DNA of 64,000 nt, from contig CP003083.1 of NCBI GenBank assembly GCA_000306725.1, positions 930,001-994,000 of the forward strand. The letters are read 5' to 3'. The stretch's first letter is position 1. Every line of letters starts with the position of its first letter. Under the pieces are notes generated by a model that saw nothing but the letters and a program-made list of their open reading frames with translations, had not been told where the DNA came from and searched no databases. The DNA comes from Methanolobus psychrophilus R15. Its GTDB lineage: Archaea; Halobacteriota; Methanosarcinia; Methanosarcinales; Methanosarcinaceae. Below are positions 17,386 through 26,018 of this stretch, in pieces. The position numbers and the translations under genes were made by a program.

Positions 17386-18075
17386 TTAAACGGTTTCCTG
17401 TTTCAAAAGTTTCACGAAACGTTTTTTCGCCTTCTTCATGTGACCTGCAAACATCTGCTTAACAACGAATGACGGAGGAGTTTTACAACCTCCGGGGCGT
17501 GTTCTTCCCTGGCGTATGGCGTTCAGGACAGCTTCCACGCTTCTTTGGGAAACATCTATCTCGGTATAGGACCTGCCTACCATCAATGACTCATGTGCAT
17601 CACTGCCGCCTACCTGTGGAATATTCAGTTGTTCTGCAGCTTTTCGGGCTTTATAGTTGGGACCGTCTGTCAGGCAACGAGAATTGAGAACTTCCACTGC
17701 ATCGATGTCAAGCCCCTCCACATAACCTATACCATGCGATGTCATCTTAAAAGGATGAGGTATGATCACAACAGCTCCCTGTGCCCGTGCTCTTTTAATG
17801 GTCTCTTCCGGACTTAAGCCGGATTCGATCTTTTCTTTAATGCCCAAGACCAGTATGTGACCTTTTGAAGAACTGACCTCGATCCCGGGAATGACTATCT
17901 GCCCGGAGCCGATCTCACGCGCCCTTTTAGCACATGCCATGCCACCTTCAATGGAATCGTGGTCGCAGATAGCAAAACCATCAAGCCCATTCTTTGAGGC
18001 ACATTCCAGAATATCATCAAGGCATGCGTTGCTGTCCTTTGAAAAGAGCGAATGTACATGAAGATCGAATCGCAT
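17386..18075 (-). CDS. PHP-domain metal-dependent phosphoesterase
   Basis: 229 residues from the ATG at 18075 (MRFDLHVHSLFSKDS); the longer frame to 18129 has no family support. The PHP metal ligands are all visible: HVHSLFSKDS (HxH), CDHDS, IPGIEVS, IPHPFK and GSDAHE. Members hydrolyse phosphate esters of nucleotides or histidinol phosphate, using two or three metal ions. The basic tail (KMFAGHMKKAKKRFVKLLKQ-like, last 25 residues) is a possible nucleic-acid contact. The substrate is unknown. Confidence 0.85.
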   Translation of the reverse strand: MRFDLHVHSLFSKDSNACLDDILECASKNGLDGFAICDHDSIEGGMACAKRAREIGSGQIVIPGIEVSSSKGHILVLGIKEKIESGLSPEETIKRARAQGAVVIIPHPFKMTSHGIGYVEGLDIDAVEVLNSRCLTDGPNYKARKAAEQLNIPQVGGSDAHESLMVGRSYTEIDVSQRSVEAVLNAIRQGRTRPGGCKTPPSFVVKQMFAGHMKKAKKRFVKLLKQETV

Positions 18076-18156
18076 GATAGCATGTAAGAGCCTGGGATTT
18101 ATAAGGATTCTTATAGTGCAAGCAGGCAACTATGTAAGAACAATTGTAAAGGTTAA

Positions 18157-18238
18157 GCGAACGGGAAAATAGAAGTTTTGGTTGGTTGGTTGGGTGGTTG
18201 GATAGGATTGGTGGTACATAGAGAAGTTACCCGTTCGC
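18157..18238. repeat. GG-repeat tract bracketed by a 9-bp inverted repeat
   Basis: In the 218-base gap between the PHP and hflX genes, nine GG or GGG runs occur in 35 bases (18180-18214, built mostly from GGTT units). They are enclosed by GCGAACGGG (18157-18165) and its exact complement CCCGTTCGC (18230-18238). On the plus strand the tract could fold as two-tier G-quadruplexes; on the minus strand it is a CCAA repeat. Both flanking genes run on the minus strand, so it lies just after hflX and before the PHP gene. Confidence 0.6.
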
Positions 18239-18293
18239 ATGGATACAAACAACATTATGATATATATATCTTGCGTATCGGACATAGCATAAA

Positions 18294-19553
18294 TTATGGA
18301 AACGATGCATGTTCTTTTGCAAATGAACGTGCCTTATTTATCACAGCATCCCGGGCTTCAAGGTCGATATCTATCGAATCCCCGTAAGAGATGTTATGAA
18401 CCACACCTTCCTGAAATAGCCAGGAAACCATGGACATCCCTTCTTCAGAGAGCGGGAGCGAGATATGTATCCTTTCCCATTTGGGCAGGTGATTACGCAA
18501 CTCCGCTTTCAGGATATCCAGGCAAAAACCTTTTTTAGCCGAGATAGCCACCGGATTGGGCGTAAGATACTCAAGTGCTAACATGCGATCGCTCAACTCC
18601 TCCTTTGTAAGCATATCAGCTTTATTGAAAGCTGTGACAATCTCCACTTCCTGTAGTTGCTCCCACATTGTTTCATGTGATGCCAGGAGTTTCCTGCGGA
18701 TAGTTTCAACAGGCTCGCTCGAGTCCACCACCAGCAGGACTACGTCAGCAAGAAAGATCTCATTCAGCGTTGAACGGAAAGCATCTACCATCCAGTGAGG
18801 CAGATCCTCTATGAAACCCACAGTATCGGTCAGTAACACGTTCCTTCCTTCCACATCAAGGGACCTTGTAGTGGGCACCAGGGTGGTGAACATCATATCC
18901 TTTACCTGGACATCCTCCTTAACAAGAGAGTTGAAAAGCGTGCTTTTGCCTGCATTGGTATAACCTGCCAGGGCTACAAGTGAGAAGCCCTTTGAATGTC
19001 TCAGGCTGCGCAGGGAATCCCTGTCCCTTTCCATGCTCTCCAATTCATTCCTGATGCGGTTGATCCTGTTCTTTACATCCTGGGCGTATGAGTTCTCATA
19101 ACCTCCCAGACCCATGAAACCCGGTCTTTCTTCCTTCTTGAGGATAGAGATAATTGTCCTTGCTCTGGGAAGTTCGTACTCTAACCTTGCAAGTTCCACC
19201 TGCAGCTTGGAGCGAGGAGTCGTGGCGCGGGTGGCGAAGATCTCAAGGATGAGCTGGAATTTATCAATAACTTCCCGGCGACATGTCTCAGAGATATTGT
19301 ATATCTGCATCGTGCTCAGAGGATTATGGAAAATTATCTTGTCCGCATTCAGGCCTTGCACTACCTGGGCCAGTTCCTCCACCTTTCCCCTGCCTACCTG
19401 GTACCTGCTGTCGGGATGTCTTGTCTGGATCATTTCGGCAACGACAGTGTAACCCGCTGAGTGGGCAAGCTCTTTTAACTCAAGCATCTGGAGCTCGTTC
19501 TTGTGCTCGTCACTACGGGGATCATTTCTCTTTACCAGGATAGCGCGTTTCAT
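18294..19553 (-). CDS. hflX: GTPase HflX
   Basis: Ribosome-associated GTPase that in bacteria can split stalled or heat-damaged ribosomes. 419 residues. The N-terminal HflX domain includes MIQTRHPDSRYQVGRGKVEEL and LILEIFATRATTPRSKLQVELA. The coiled linker (NRIRNELESMERDRDSLRS) leads to the GTPase domain, with G1 GYTNAGKSTLFN, G3 DTVGFIEDLPHWMVDAF and G4 NKAD. It follows the gene at 19588 by 34 bases on the same strand, so both are probably co-transcribed. Confidence 0.94.
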   Translation of the reverse strand: MKRAILVKRNDPRSDEHKNELQMLELKELAHSAGYTVVAEMIQTRHPDSRYQVGRGKVEELAQVVQGLNADKIIFHNPLSTMQIYNISETCRREVIDKFQLILEIFATRATTPRSKLQVELARLEYELPRARTIISILKKEERPGFMGLGGYENSYAQDVKNRINRIRNELESMERDRDSLRSLRHSKGFSLVALAGYTNAGKSTLFNSLVKEDVQVKDMMFTTLVPTTRSLDVEGRNVLLTDTVGFIEDLPHWMVDAFRSTLNEIFLADVVLLVVDSSEPVETIRRKLLASHETMWEQLQEVEIVTAFNKADMLTKEELSDRMLALEYLTPNPVAISAKKGFCLDILKAELRNHLPKWERIHISLPLSEEGMSMVSWLFQEGVVHNISYGDSIDIDLEARDAVINKARSFAKEHASFP

Positions 19554-19587
19554 AACAATGGAGTATTGTCATTAAAGATATAAGGGA

Positions 19588-19977
19588 TTAGATGTCCAGC
19601 TCCCTGAGAAGAAGCTTCCTGGCACTAAGGGATATGTGGTGCGCAAGTTGCATGCAAAGTCTCTCGCTAAGAGATTCTTCATACTTGAAATTGCCAGAAA
19701 ACATACTGTCTATGAGCCACTGGGGTTTATTATACATGTCTCCCGGCTCTGTGACGATTGTACCTCCAAAGCGGATCTCTGAAACCGTCTCTTCCATTAT
19801 GCGCACCACCGAGGGCACATCCGGCGCTGACTCGCTCCTGAAGGAGCGGACATTCACCTGGTTGACTTTTTCTATATGGTCGGCAGTGACTGAAGCAGCA
19901 ACTGCCGCACAGACCATCAAATAGTATCCATCGATCTTATGACGGCCAGAGATATCCACTGCGATTATGTCAAACAT
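19588..19977 (-). CDS. Archaeal conserved protein, DUF2209-like
   Basis: 129 residues beginning FDIIAVDISGRHKIDGYYLM. The acidic residue at the end of the first strand (VDISGRHK) and the overall pattern suggest an RNase H-like or related alpha/beta fold, as proposed for several small archaeal families; the DUF2209 label is from memory. A TATA box GCTTATATAC about 26 bases before the ATG points to a leaderless mRNA. Downstream on the same strand is hflX. No function can be assigned. Confidence 0.6.
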   Translation of the reverse strand: MFDIIAVDISGRHKIDGYYLMVCAAVAASVTADHIEKVNQVNVRSFRSESAPDVPSVVRIMEETVSEIRFGGTIVTEPGDMYNKPQWLIDSMFSGNFKYEESLSERLCMQLAHHISLSARKLLLRELDI

Positions 19978-20056
19978 CTTTTGAAGGTAGAGTAAGTATT
20001 GTATATAAGCATAACAGTAAACACACTTTCATACAGAACGCATGCTGCATCCATGT

Positions 20057-21124
20057 TCACATTTTAATCCTGCCGATATCGACATAGGCAATGGTGCCTC
20101 TGTCTTCGACAGCATACAGCATCCTTTTCCTGACGCTATTTGCAAGCCGTACAGCCCTGGACATCACAGGCAGCATGAACACATGGTCCCAGGGAATGGC
20201 ATGGACCAGATATTCGGAGTGAGGCATCTTCCCTGTGAGGCTGACCTGGGAATATACCCTGAAATGTGTACCGAACTTGAATCCGGTCTTTGGGACAAGC
20301 CCACTGTTTCTGATATCTGCATACGCCCTGTACTTGCGCAGGAAATCCGGCTCAATAGAAGACGCCACGCCTGAAAAACCATCGATGTCAAGGATATTTC
20401 CGTTCTCGCTGCTCCCTATGCTGATGCAGCTGCGCTCCATCAGGTAAGCGGACTCCACCAGGGACAACTGCAGACGCTCATCATCAAGCAGCTTGCCGTA
20501 AAAGCCGGCCTGGTGCAAATGCTCTGAGGAAGATGCATCCCATACAATGACACGATCTTCTAGCAGAGTAGACCTGACTGGACTCTCCGGAACGGAAATA
20601 CCCTCCATCCCGCCCTTTATGTTCACTTTCCGCACTTCATAGTATGTAAGGTCGCTCTCCTCATCGACTATTGCCAATACCATCTGCTTATGAACATTAT
20701 CAGCAGCATTGAGGGATGTGAGCAGGTCAGGAAGTGGCATAGGTATGCGCTCTGACCTTACATAGACAAAACTCTTTGCAGGAGTCTTCCCAGGGTGCCC
20801 GCCTCGTGGGTAGACCCTGAAATCTGTAACGCTTGGCTGGACATAGAAACCTCTCTCCCTGAGGTCTTTGTAAACAATGTACTTCAATTCAAACTGCTGC
20901 TGCATTTTGGATGCTTCAGTGAAGAACTCCTCAAACCCCAGTATCCTGTTCTGGGATCCTATATCCAGTTTCTTCTTGTAAAGGAGATACGCTGCTTCAA
21001 CAAGTGTCAGTTCGAGATTATCACCTTTGGGGCGTCCGTAATATCCTGTATTATAAAGTTCATTTATTGCCTGCTTGCCTGCAAGGATACGGTCCTTTAC
21101 GAGTTTCCCTATCAAAAATGTCAC
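20057..21124 (-). CDS. endA: tRNA-intron endonuclease (tandem-domain type)
   Basis: Cuts introns from precursor tRNAs at the bulge-helix-bulge. 355 residues, about twice the 180-residue homotetrameric form, with two related halves, so it should act as a homodimer. The C-terminal half keeps the catalytic triad: Tyr in GTHFRVYSQV, His in MPHSEYLVHAI and Lys in NSVRKRMLYA. The N-terminal half has the matching FRVYPRGG and VHKQMVLA segments but lacks the histidine, so it is structural. The ATG follows AGGTGAC; a TATA-like TTAAATAG sits near 21166-21178. Confidence 0.93.
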   Translation of the reverse strand: MTFLIGKLVKDRILAGKQAINELYNTGYYGRPKGDNLELTLVEAAYLLYKKKLDIGSQNRILGFEEFFTEASKMQQQFELKYIVYKDLRERGFYVQPSVTDFRVYPRGGHPGKTPAKSFVYVRSERIPMPLPDLLTSLNAADNVHKQMVLAIVDEESDLTYYEVRKVNIKGGMEGISVPESPVRSTLLEDRVIVWDASSSEHLHQAGFYGKLLDDERLQLSLVESAYLMERSCISIGSSENGNILDIDGFSGVASSIEPDFLRKYRAYADIRNSGLVPKTGFKFGTHFRVYSQVSLTGKMPHSEYLVHAIPWDHVFMLPVMSRAVRLANSVRKRMLYAVEDRGTIAYVDIGRIKM

Positions 21125-21301
21125 CTGCTGAATTAGAAAATAGCTACAGGGTCCAGATATAGGACAAGCTATTTAACCATGATGGGCTACCCACGCCAAG
21201 AGCACTATTATGGCACCCGGTTAGAGAGGCACAAAAGAGTTAACCATACAGAAAGCATCTGAGGTATAGAAACTTTAGCGTAAAGTGAAGGAGATGAAAG
21301 A

Positions 21302-21598
21302 ATGGAAAATCCACTTCAAGTAATAATAGACGCTGACCCGGAGCTGGCCGGCCTGATTGGAAAGACGCGTGAAACTGCGCTATCTCAAGGTGCCATCCCC
21401 CTCAAGTATAAATTTCTCATTGCCATGGCCCTGGATGCTGCTGAGGGTGCAGCCGACGGAGTAAGAATGCTTGCAATGCAAGCGATGAGCGAGGGAGCTA
21501 CAAAAGAGGAGATAATGGAAGCTGTCAGGATAGCCCAGTTCATCACAGGGGTGGGTAGTGTCTACACCGCTGCAAATGGCCTAAAAGGCATATTGTAA
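21302..21598 (+). CDS. Carboxymuconolactone-decarboxylase-like (AhpD fold) protein without cysteines
   Basis: 98 residues, ATG after AAGGAGATGA. The central and C-terminal helices (LIAMALDAAEGAADGVRMLAM, SEGATKEEIMEAVRIAQFI) match the CMD/AhpD family of small helical proteins. Most redox-active members have CxxC in the second helix; here that place reads GAADGVRMLA and the whole protein has no cysteine. It therefore cannot be a thiol peroxidase partner of the AhpD kind. It may be a decarboxylase-like or purely structural relative. No operon partner is evident. Confidence 0.75.
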   Translation: MENPLQVIIDADPELAGLIGKTRETALSQGAIPLKYKFLIAMALDAAEGAADGVRMLAMQAMSEGATKEEIMEAVRIAQFITGVGSVYTAANGLKGIL

Positions 21599-21758
21599 CT
21601 GACATATCAATGTTATAGAGGCGTTTTTCTGCCAGGAGTGATATTGGTACTTGCAAATGCTTTAAAGATTCAAGCCTTCATAACAATTAAATATCCGGAC
21701 AGTAATACTTAATAATGTCTAATAGTGTCATAAAATGGTATTAAAAAGAGGTAGAAAA

Positions 21759-22064
21759 ATGAGACTTTTTGACGACTTTAGAGATTTTCTCTATGAGTAT
21801 AAGGTAATCCCGCTAGCAATTGCTTTTATTATGGGTATTGCGGCGACTGCTCTTGTGAAATCCTTTGCAGAGAATATAATTATGCCGATCATCACTCCGT
21901 TCATAGCTGACGGCGCATGGAAAACAGCAACTTTTGCACTTGGCCCTATTGTGATCAGCTGGGGTGCATTTGTAGGAGAATTGGTCAATTTCATTATAAT
22001 TGCATTTGTTGTATTCATCATTGCAAAAAAAGTCTTAAAAGAAGAGAAAGTAACCAAAAAATAA
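21759..22064 (+). CDS. mscL: Large-conductance mechanosensitive channel MscL
   Basis: Safety valve that opens on membrane stretch during osmotic downshock. 101 residues from the ATG at 21759 (MRLFDDFRDFLYEYKVIPLAIAF), chosen because AGAGGT lies 7 bases ahead; an upstream ATG at 21735 adds a basic octapeptide. The N-terminal amphipathic helix and first pore helix (IPLAIAFIMGIAATALVKSFAENIIMPIITP) are characteristic, and the second helix is NFIIIAFVVFIIAKKVLK. It is shorter than bacterial MscL (about 136) mainly in the loop and C-terminal bundle. A terminator hairpin follows. Confidence 0.92.
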   Translation: MRLFDDFRDFLYEYKVIPLAIAFIMGIAATALVKSFAENIIMPIITPFIADGAWKTATFALGPIVISWGAFVGELVNFIIIAFVVFIIAKKVLKEEKVTKK

Positions 22065-22096
22065 TCTCAAGTGCTTTTGCCTTTGATCATTATATT

Positions 22097-22130
22097 GTCT
22101 TGATGAGCTTATCAAGACATTTGATCTTTT
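22097..22130 (+). terminator. mscL terminator hairpin
   Basis: GTCTTGAT (22097-22104) pairs perfectly with ATCAAGAC (22111-22118) around a 6-base loop, and T-rich sequence follows. The rest of the 190-base gap to cfbB is AT-rich, with no gene. Confidence 0.65.
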
Positions 22131-22255
22131 AGTTAACTACTGAATTTATAAGTTCAAGTTTTTCAATCATTTTAACTCAAATGGAAAAATGCAATTAGGG
22201 GATAAAAATTTATTCCATATTTAGCTTGTTTATAGACAGGCGATTATATAAAAAG

Positions 22256-23764
22256 CTATAAGCTATTAATCGGATTGTTCTCCATAAATTCCACAAAGCT
22301 CCCCGCGAACTCCCTGTATGAGCTTGCCACCAGATGAGCATAGCAACCTAATGTATTGTTCACCGTCAGCCCATCCCAGCCGTCAATGATGCCGGTACCC
22401 CGGGAAAGTTTGATGGAGAACTTCGCATCCTTGGGAATATCAGTGACCTCGGAGTGATGGAATTCGTGGCCGCGGAAGGAGTTGCCCATCTTGCCGATGA
22501 CAGTATTCATTTCAAGAGAGCCGATGTTGTAGCTGACCACGCGCTTGTGACCCATGAGAGTGTGGCCGGGGAGTGCTCCCACCATCTCGTGTGTGGATTC
22601 CGGCATCTCTGCCATGTGGTATGTGCTCTTGCCCTTGACACCGGTGGTCAGTTTTTCCGTGAGGTACATCAGGCCGCCACATTCTGCATAGATGGGCAGG
22701 CCAGAGCGGGAAGCGGTGAGTATGTCCTCGCGCATGGAAACGTTATCCTCAAGTTCGGCCGCGAAAAGTTCAGGGTAGCCACCGCCGATGTACAGGCCAT
22801 CGACATTTGGAAGTTTGCCGTCATGTATGGGGCTGAAATACCGGAGGTCTGCGCCCGCGAGCTGTAACAGCTCCAGATTGTCATGGTAATAAAAGTTGAA
22901 TGCCTCGTCCAGGGCTATGCCAATGACAGGACGCTCACCATCTGTTTCTTTGGCCAAGAAGGCCGTATTTGCGGGTTTCTCCAGAGGCTGGGCATTGTGT
23001 GCAATCTCCAGCAGGCGGTCAATATCCAAGCCTTCTTTTATCGTATCCCTGATGAATGTGATGCGCTCGTCAAAATTATCAGCCCTGCGCCGTTCCTCGA
23101 TGGCAGGGACCAGGCCCAGATGTCTCATGGATATTTTCATGGAACCGTTGCGGTGGATTACCCCGATAACCGGGATGCCGGTGTAGAACTCTATAGCTTC
23201 TTTTGCCTTTTTGGCATGCCTCGGGCCGCCGATGTTGTTGAGGATGACAGCTGCAATATGCACATCCTTATCAAAATCCTTAAAACCATTGACAAGGGCT
23301 GCTGCAGAACGGGTGATGCTCCTGGCGTTAATGATCAATACCACCGAGCACTTGAGTATCTTGGCTATCTGTGCAGTACTTCCGACATCCGTAAAACTGT
23401 CAAAACCTTCAAAAAGTCCGCGCACGCCTTCTATGACAGCGAGGTCAGCCTCTCCGTCGACCTCGCAGCCGTGGATGAACACATCCCTGACACTCTCCCC
23501 TTTCATCAGGAAACCGTCCATATTACGAGCCCTTCGTCCGGTTATCTCTGAATAGTAACTGGGATCGATATAATCAAGCCCCACTTTGAAGGGCTGTACA
23601 TTATAGCCGGCCTCGGTAAGGGCTGCAAGCAAACCGATGGTTATCGTAGTCTTACCCGAAGAGGAGCTGCCTGCCGACAGGAGTATTCGGGGTATTTCCT
23701 TAAAGGTTGGTGCCGGAAGCTCACTTGCTTCAGGGTTCTTATCTGTGGGAGAGGTTTGCTGCAT
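22256..23764 (-). CDS. cfbB: Ni-sirohydrochlorin a,c-diamide synthase CfbB
   Basis: Second step of coenzyme F430 synthesis: ATP- and glutamine-dependent amidation of the a and c side chains of nickel-sirohydrochlorin. 502 residues. The N-terminal dethiobiotin-synthetase-like domain has the P-loop SAGSSSSGKTTITIGLL, followed by KVGLDYIDPSYY. The C-terminal class I glutaminase domain has IGGGYPELFA and the nucleophile cysteine in YAECGGLMYL. It resembles CbiA of cobalamin synthesis. The cfbC-cfbD-cfbE neighbourhood identifies it as the F430 enzyme. Last gene of the cluster; 29 bases follow cfbC. Confidence 0.93.
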   Translation of the reverse strand: MQQTSPTDKNPEASELPAPTFKEIPRILLSAGSSSSGKTTITIGLLAALTEAGYNVQPFKVGLDYIDPSYYSEITGRRARNMDGFLMKGESVRDVFIHGCEVDGEADLAVIEGVRGLFEGFDSFTDVGSTAQIAKILKCSVVLIINARSITRSAAALVNGFKDFDKDVHIAAVILNNIGGPRHAKKAKEAIEFYTGIPVIGVIHRNGSMKISMRHLGLVPAIEERRRADNFDERITFIRDTIKEGLDIDRLLEIAHNAQPLEKPANTAFLAKETDGERPVIGIALDEAFNFYYHDNLELLQLAGADLRYFSPIHDGKLPNVDGLYIGGGYPELFAAELEDNVSMREDILTASRSGLPIYAECGGLMYLTEKLTTGVKGKSTYHMAEMPESTHEMVGALPGHTLMGHKRVVSYNIGSLEMNTVIGKMGNSFRGHEFHHSEVTDIPKDAKFSIKLSRGTGIIDGWDGLTVNNTLGCYAHLVASSYREFAGSFVEFMENNPINSL

Positions 23765-23793
23765 GACTATCCTATGTTGATATAAACGGACCT

Positions 23794-24588
23794 TTATCTT
23801 GTGAGCTCACGAAGCCTTTCGTCATCCAGTGAACCGGGGAGAATAGACTGGTCGTTGAACATTATAGATTTGGCAAGATCCCTGTACACCTGTGCGATGT
23901 CTGATTTTGGGGCTTTCTCGAGCACTGAGAAGCCATCCCTCTCACAGTCCTGAACTACCTGTTCCTTGGGGATGAAAGCCACCAGCCTGCTACCTATCTC
24001 TTCGGAGAACTTGCGTACGATCTCTTCTTCACGGGTGACGCTCCTTGAATTGCAGATTATGCCGGACAGGGGCGTGTCTATCTTGGCAAGACCCTTGCAG
24101 ATGTTATTGGCTGCATAGAGAGGCATGTATTCTCCGGACGTAAGGATGTAGGCTTCAGTGACCAGTCCCTTGCGTATGGGAGCCACAAAGCCGCCACACA
24201 CGATATCCCCGGGGACGTCATAGATTATGAGATCCATATCGTTCATAGAGGGGCATACCTTCTGCAGTTTCTGGATGGCGACAATGATACCTCTGCCTGC
24301 ACAACCAATACCCGGTTCAGGCCCGCCGACCTCTACGCATTTAACTCCGCCGTATCCCTCAAAGACTATATCCTTTTCATTCACATCGAGATGCTGCTTC
24401 AGGAGATCGAGGATTGTAGGTATCCTCTTGCCTCCAAGCAGGGTGATGGATGAGTCGCTTTTAGGGTCGCATCCGATTATCATTACCTTGTAGCCTTCAT
24501 CGGCGCATGCAGCAGCAACATTTGAAGCTGTGCTGGATTTGCCAATGCCACCTTTGCCGTAGATTGCTATCCTTTTTTGGTCCTTCAC
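23794..24588 (-). CDS. cfbC: Ni-sirohydrochlorin a,c-diamide reductive cyclase, NifH-like subunit CfbC
   Basis: ATP-driven electron donor to CfbD for the six-electron reduction and ring closure of the F430 precursor. 264 residues, GTG start preceded by GGTGATC. P-loop [15 protein letters not shown] (about 9-23); the two cluster-bridging cysteines lie in GCAGRGI and [10 protein letters not shown], as in nitrogenase iron protein. It is shorter than NifH and there are no nif genes here, which together with cfbD supports the F430 role. A subunit dimer would share one 4Fe-4S cluster. Confidence 0.95.
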   Translation of the reverse strand: MKDQKRIAIYGKGGIGKSSTASNVAAACADEGYKVMIIGCDPKSDSSITLLGGKRIPTILDLLKQHLDVNEKDIVFEGYGGVKCVEVGGPEPGIGCAGRGIIVAIQKLQKVCPSMNDMDLIIYDVPGDIVCGGFVAPIRKGLVTEAYILTSGEYMPLYAANNICKGLAKIDTPLSGIICNSRSVTREEEIVRKFSEEIGSRLVAFIPKEQVVQDCERDGFSVLEKAPKSDIAQVYRDLAKSIMFNDQSILPGSLDDERLRELTR

Positions 24589-24631
24589 TTAGATCACCTA
24601 AAAACTTAATGATAATCATTTGACAGTAATA

Positions 24632-25753
24632 TCATCTGCCGAGCACATCTTTTGCAACTTCACGCAGGGTCGCACCAAATTCGGACTCGACTATATGGTT
24701 GACGCCGAGTGTCTTTGGATGGAGGTCTATTTCCACGATGACATGCTGATGACCCATCTCCTTCAGAGGTAGGACCTGCCTTGGCCCGTTGGTTACGGAG
24801 ATGATCTCCATACCTTCAAGAGCTTCCATAGGGATTGCGTGAGGTACACCAGTAATGATAGCAAAATCATAATCACTGTACTTCTGTTTTATGAGCTCGC
24901 CCACCTTTTCTCCTGTGACCGGGTACTCATCCATTCCACCGATGACCTCATGGACAGTTATACCTCTTTCCTGAAGGTCAGCCGTGATGCACTTCGCGTG
25001 GTGGCGCACTCTGGGAAGCCCAAGGGAATCATCGATATTGGCCATATTGACAACATTTCCTTCCTTTCCCAGGGCCAGAGCCACTTCGTTCACAGCTGCG
25101 CTGACGTCTGCGAACATATAGCCGGTCTCCTTCTTGGCGTTCATGATGGTTATGCCCTTCTTGCCTTCCTGCAGGAGCCGGACAACCTTTTCTGCGACCT
25201 TGTACTTGACATCGCCCCTGGATGGCTCAAGATACTCCTTGCTGGCGGCACCATGACGCTTTTCCACCAAAGTGGCCTCCCTGAGAAGCACTTTCTGCCT
25301 CTCAAGCTCTTCCTTACCGATTACACCTACTTCGAAAGCAGATTCCAGGGTGATAAGCACACCTTTTGTGTTATCCGGATATCCCGCATGCACTTCCACT
25401 TCGATGACAGGCACGTCCAGGTTGGCATCCTCCACAGGCTCACGCAGTTCCTCACCGATGATCATGCTGGCACATGTCCCGACCACACCTATGAGCTTTG
25501 GTTTGAACATCTCGTTGACCTTCACCAGCAAAGAAGAAAGCTCCTGGCGCCCTCCGAAAACAAAGCCGTTCTCGTCAAGGGCTGTGGTCACAACACGGAT
25601 CCCATCCTCTTCCAGAAGCCTCGCATGCTTGAAAGAACATCCCGGCGGACCGTGCAGTATAGCAACATCTACATTCAGATCGCGTAATGTGTATAACGCA
25701 GCGACGATAGAACTTGGCCGCGGATGCATGATAGATAGATTTTTTCCAATCAT
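24632..25753 (-). CDS. cfbD: Ni-sirohydrochlorin a,c-diamide reductive cyclase, NifD-like subunit CfbD
   Basis: Catalytic partner of CfbC. 373 residues with nitrogenase-component-1-like segments: [34 protein letters not shown] (conserved cysteine in PPGCSF), [16 protein letters not shown] and [13 protein letters not shown]. Cysteines in PPGCSF and GTCAS probably bind the cluster. A promoter-like TTTAAAGAC lies at about 25902-25913, so besides being downstream of cfbE it may start from its own promoter with a leader of about 125 bases. The 265-base gap to cfbE contains no gene. Confidence 0.95.
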   Translation of the reverse strand: MIGKNLSIMHPRPSSIVAALYTLRDLNVDVAILHGPPGCSFKHARLLEEDGIRVVTTALDENGFVFGGRQELSSLLVKVNEMFKPKLIGVVGTCASMIIGEELREPVEDANLDVPVIEVEVHAGYPDNTKGVLITLESAFEVGVIGKEELERQKVLLREATLVEKRHGAASKEYLEPSRGDVKYKVAEKVVRLLQEGKKGITIMNAKKETGYMFADVSAAVNEVALALGKEGNVVNMANIDDSLGLPRVRHHAKCITADLQERGITVHEVIGGMDEYPVTGEKVGELIKQKYSDYDFAIITGVPHAIPMEALEGMEIISVTNGPRQVLPLKEMGHQHVIVEIDLHPKTLGVNHIVESEFGATLREVAKDVLGR

Positions 25754-26018
25754 AGTGAATAACCTTGTCAGCTTTGATTAGTATGAATAGTGAAATTGAT
25801 TAATATCTTTGTCGGGATAAGTAGGAAATAGTATACTTACTGCCAGGTAATTTTTCTGAAATGAGTAGTTCCCGTTTCCATAAGAAATATAGGAAATCAT
25901 GTCTTTAAATGCCTGTAATCCCGTGCATCACATAAGTAACCATATCGATAATATTCTCAACATAAAAGCCTGTTGATTTGGAGTTGAAAAGAAGACGACT
26001 TCAGCAAATAAGTCAATA

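Noticed and set aside
24839-25687. 282-codon plus-strand frame
   Set aside because: Antisense shadow of cfbD; also true for the 222-codon frame opposite cfbB (22883-23551).
23794-25753. Nitrogenase genes
   Set aside because: NifH- and NifD-like proteins are short, without NifK, and flanked by cfbB and cfbE, so they are the F430 cyclase.
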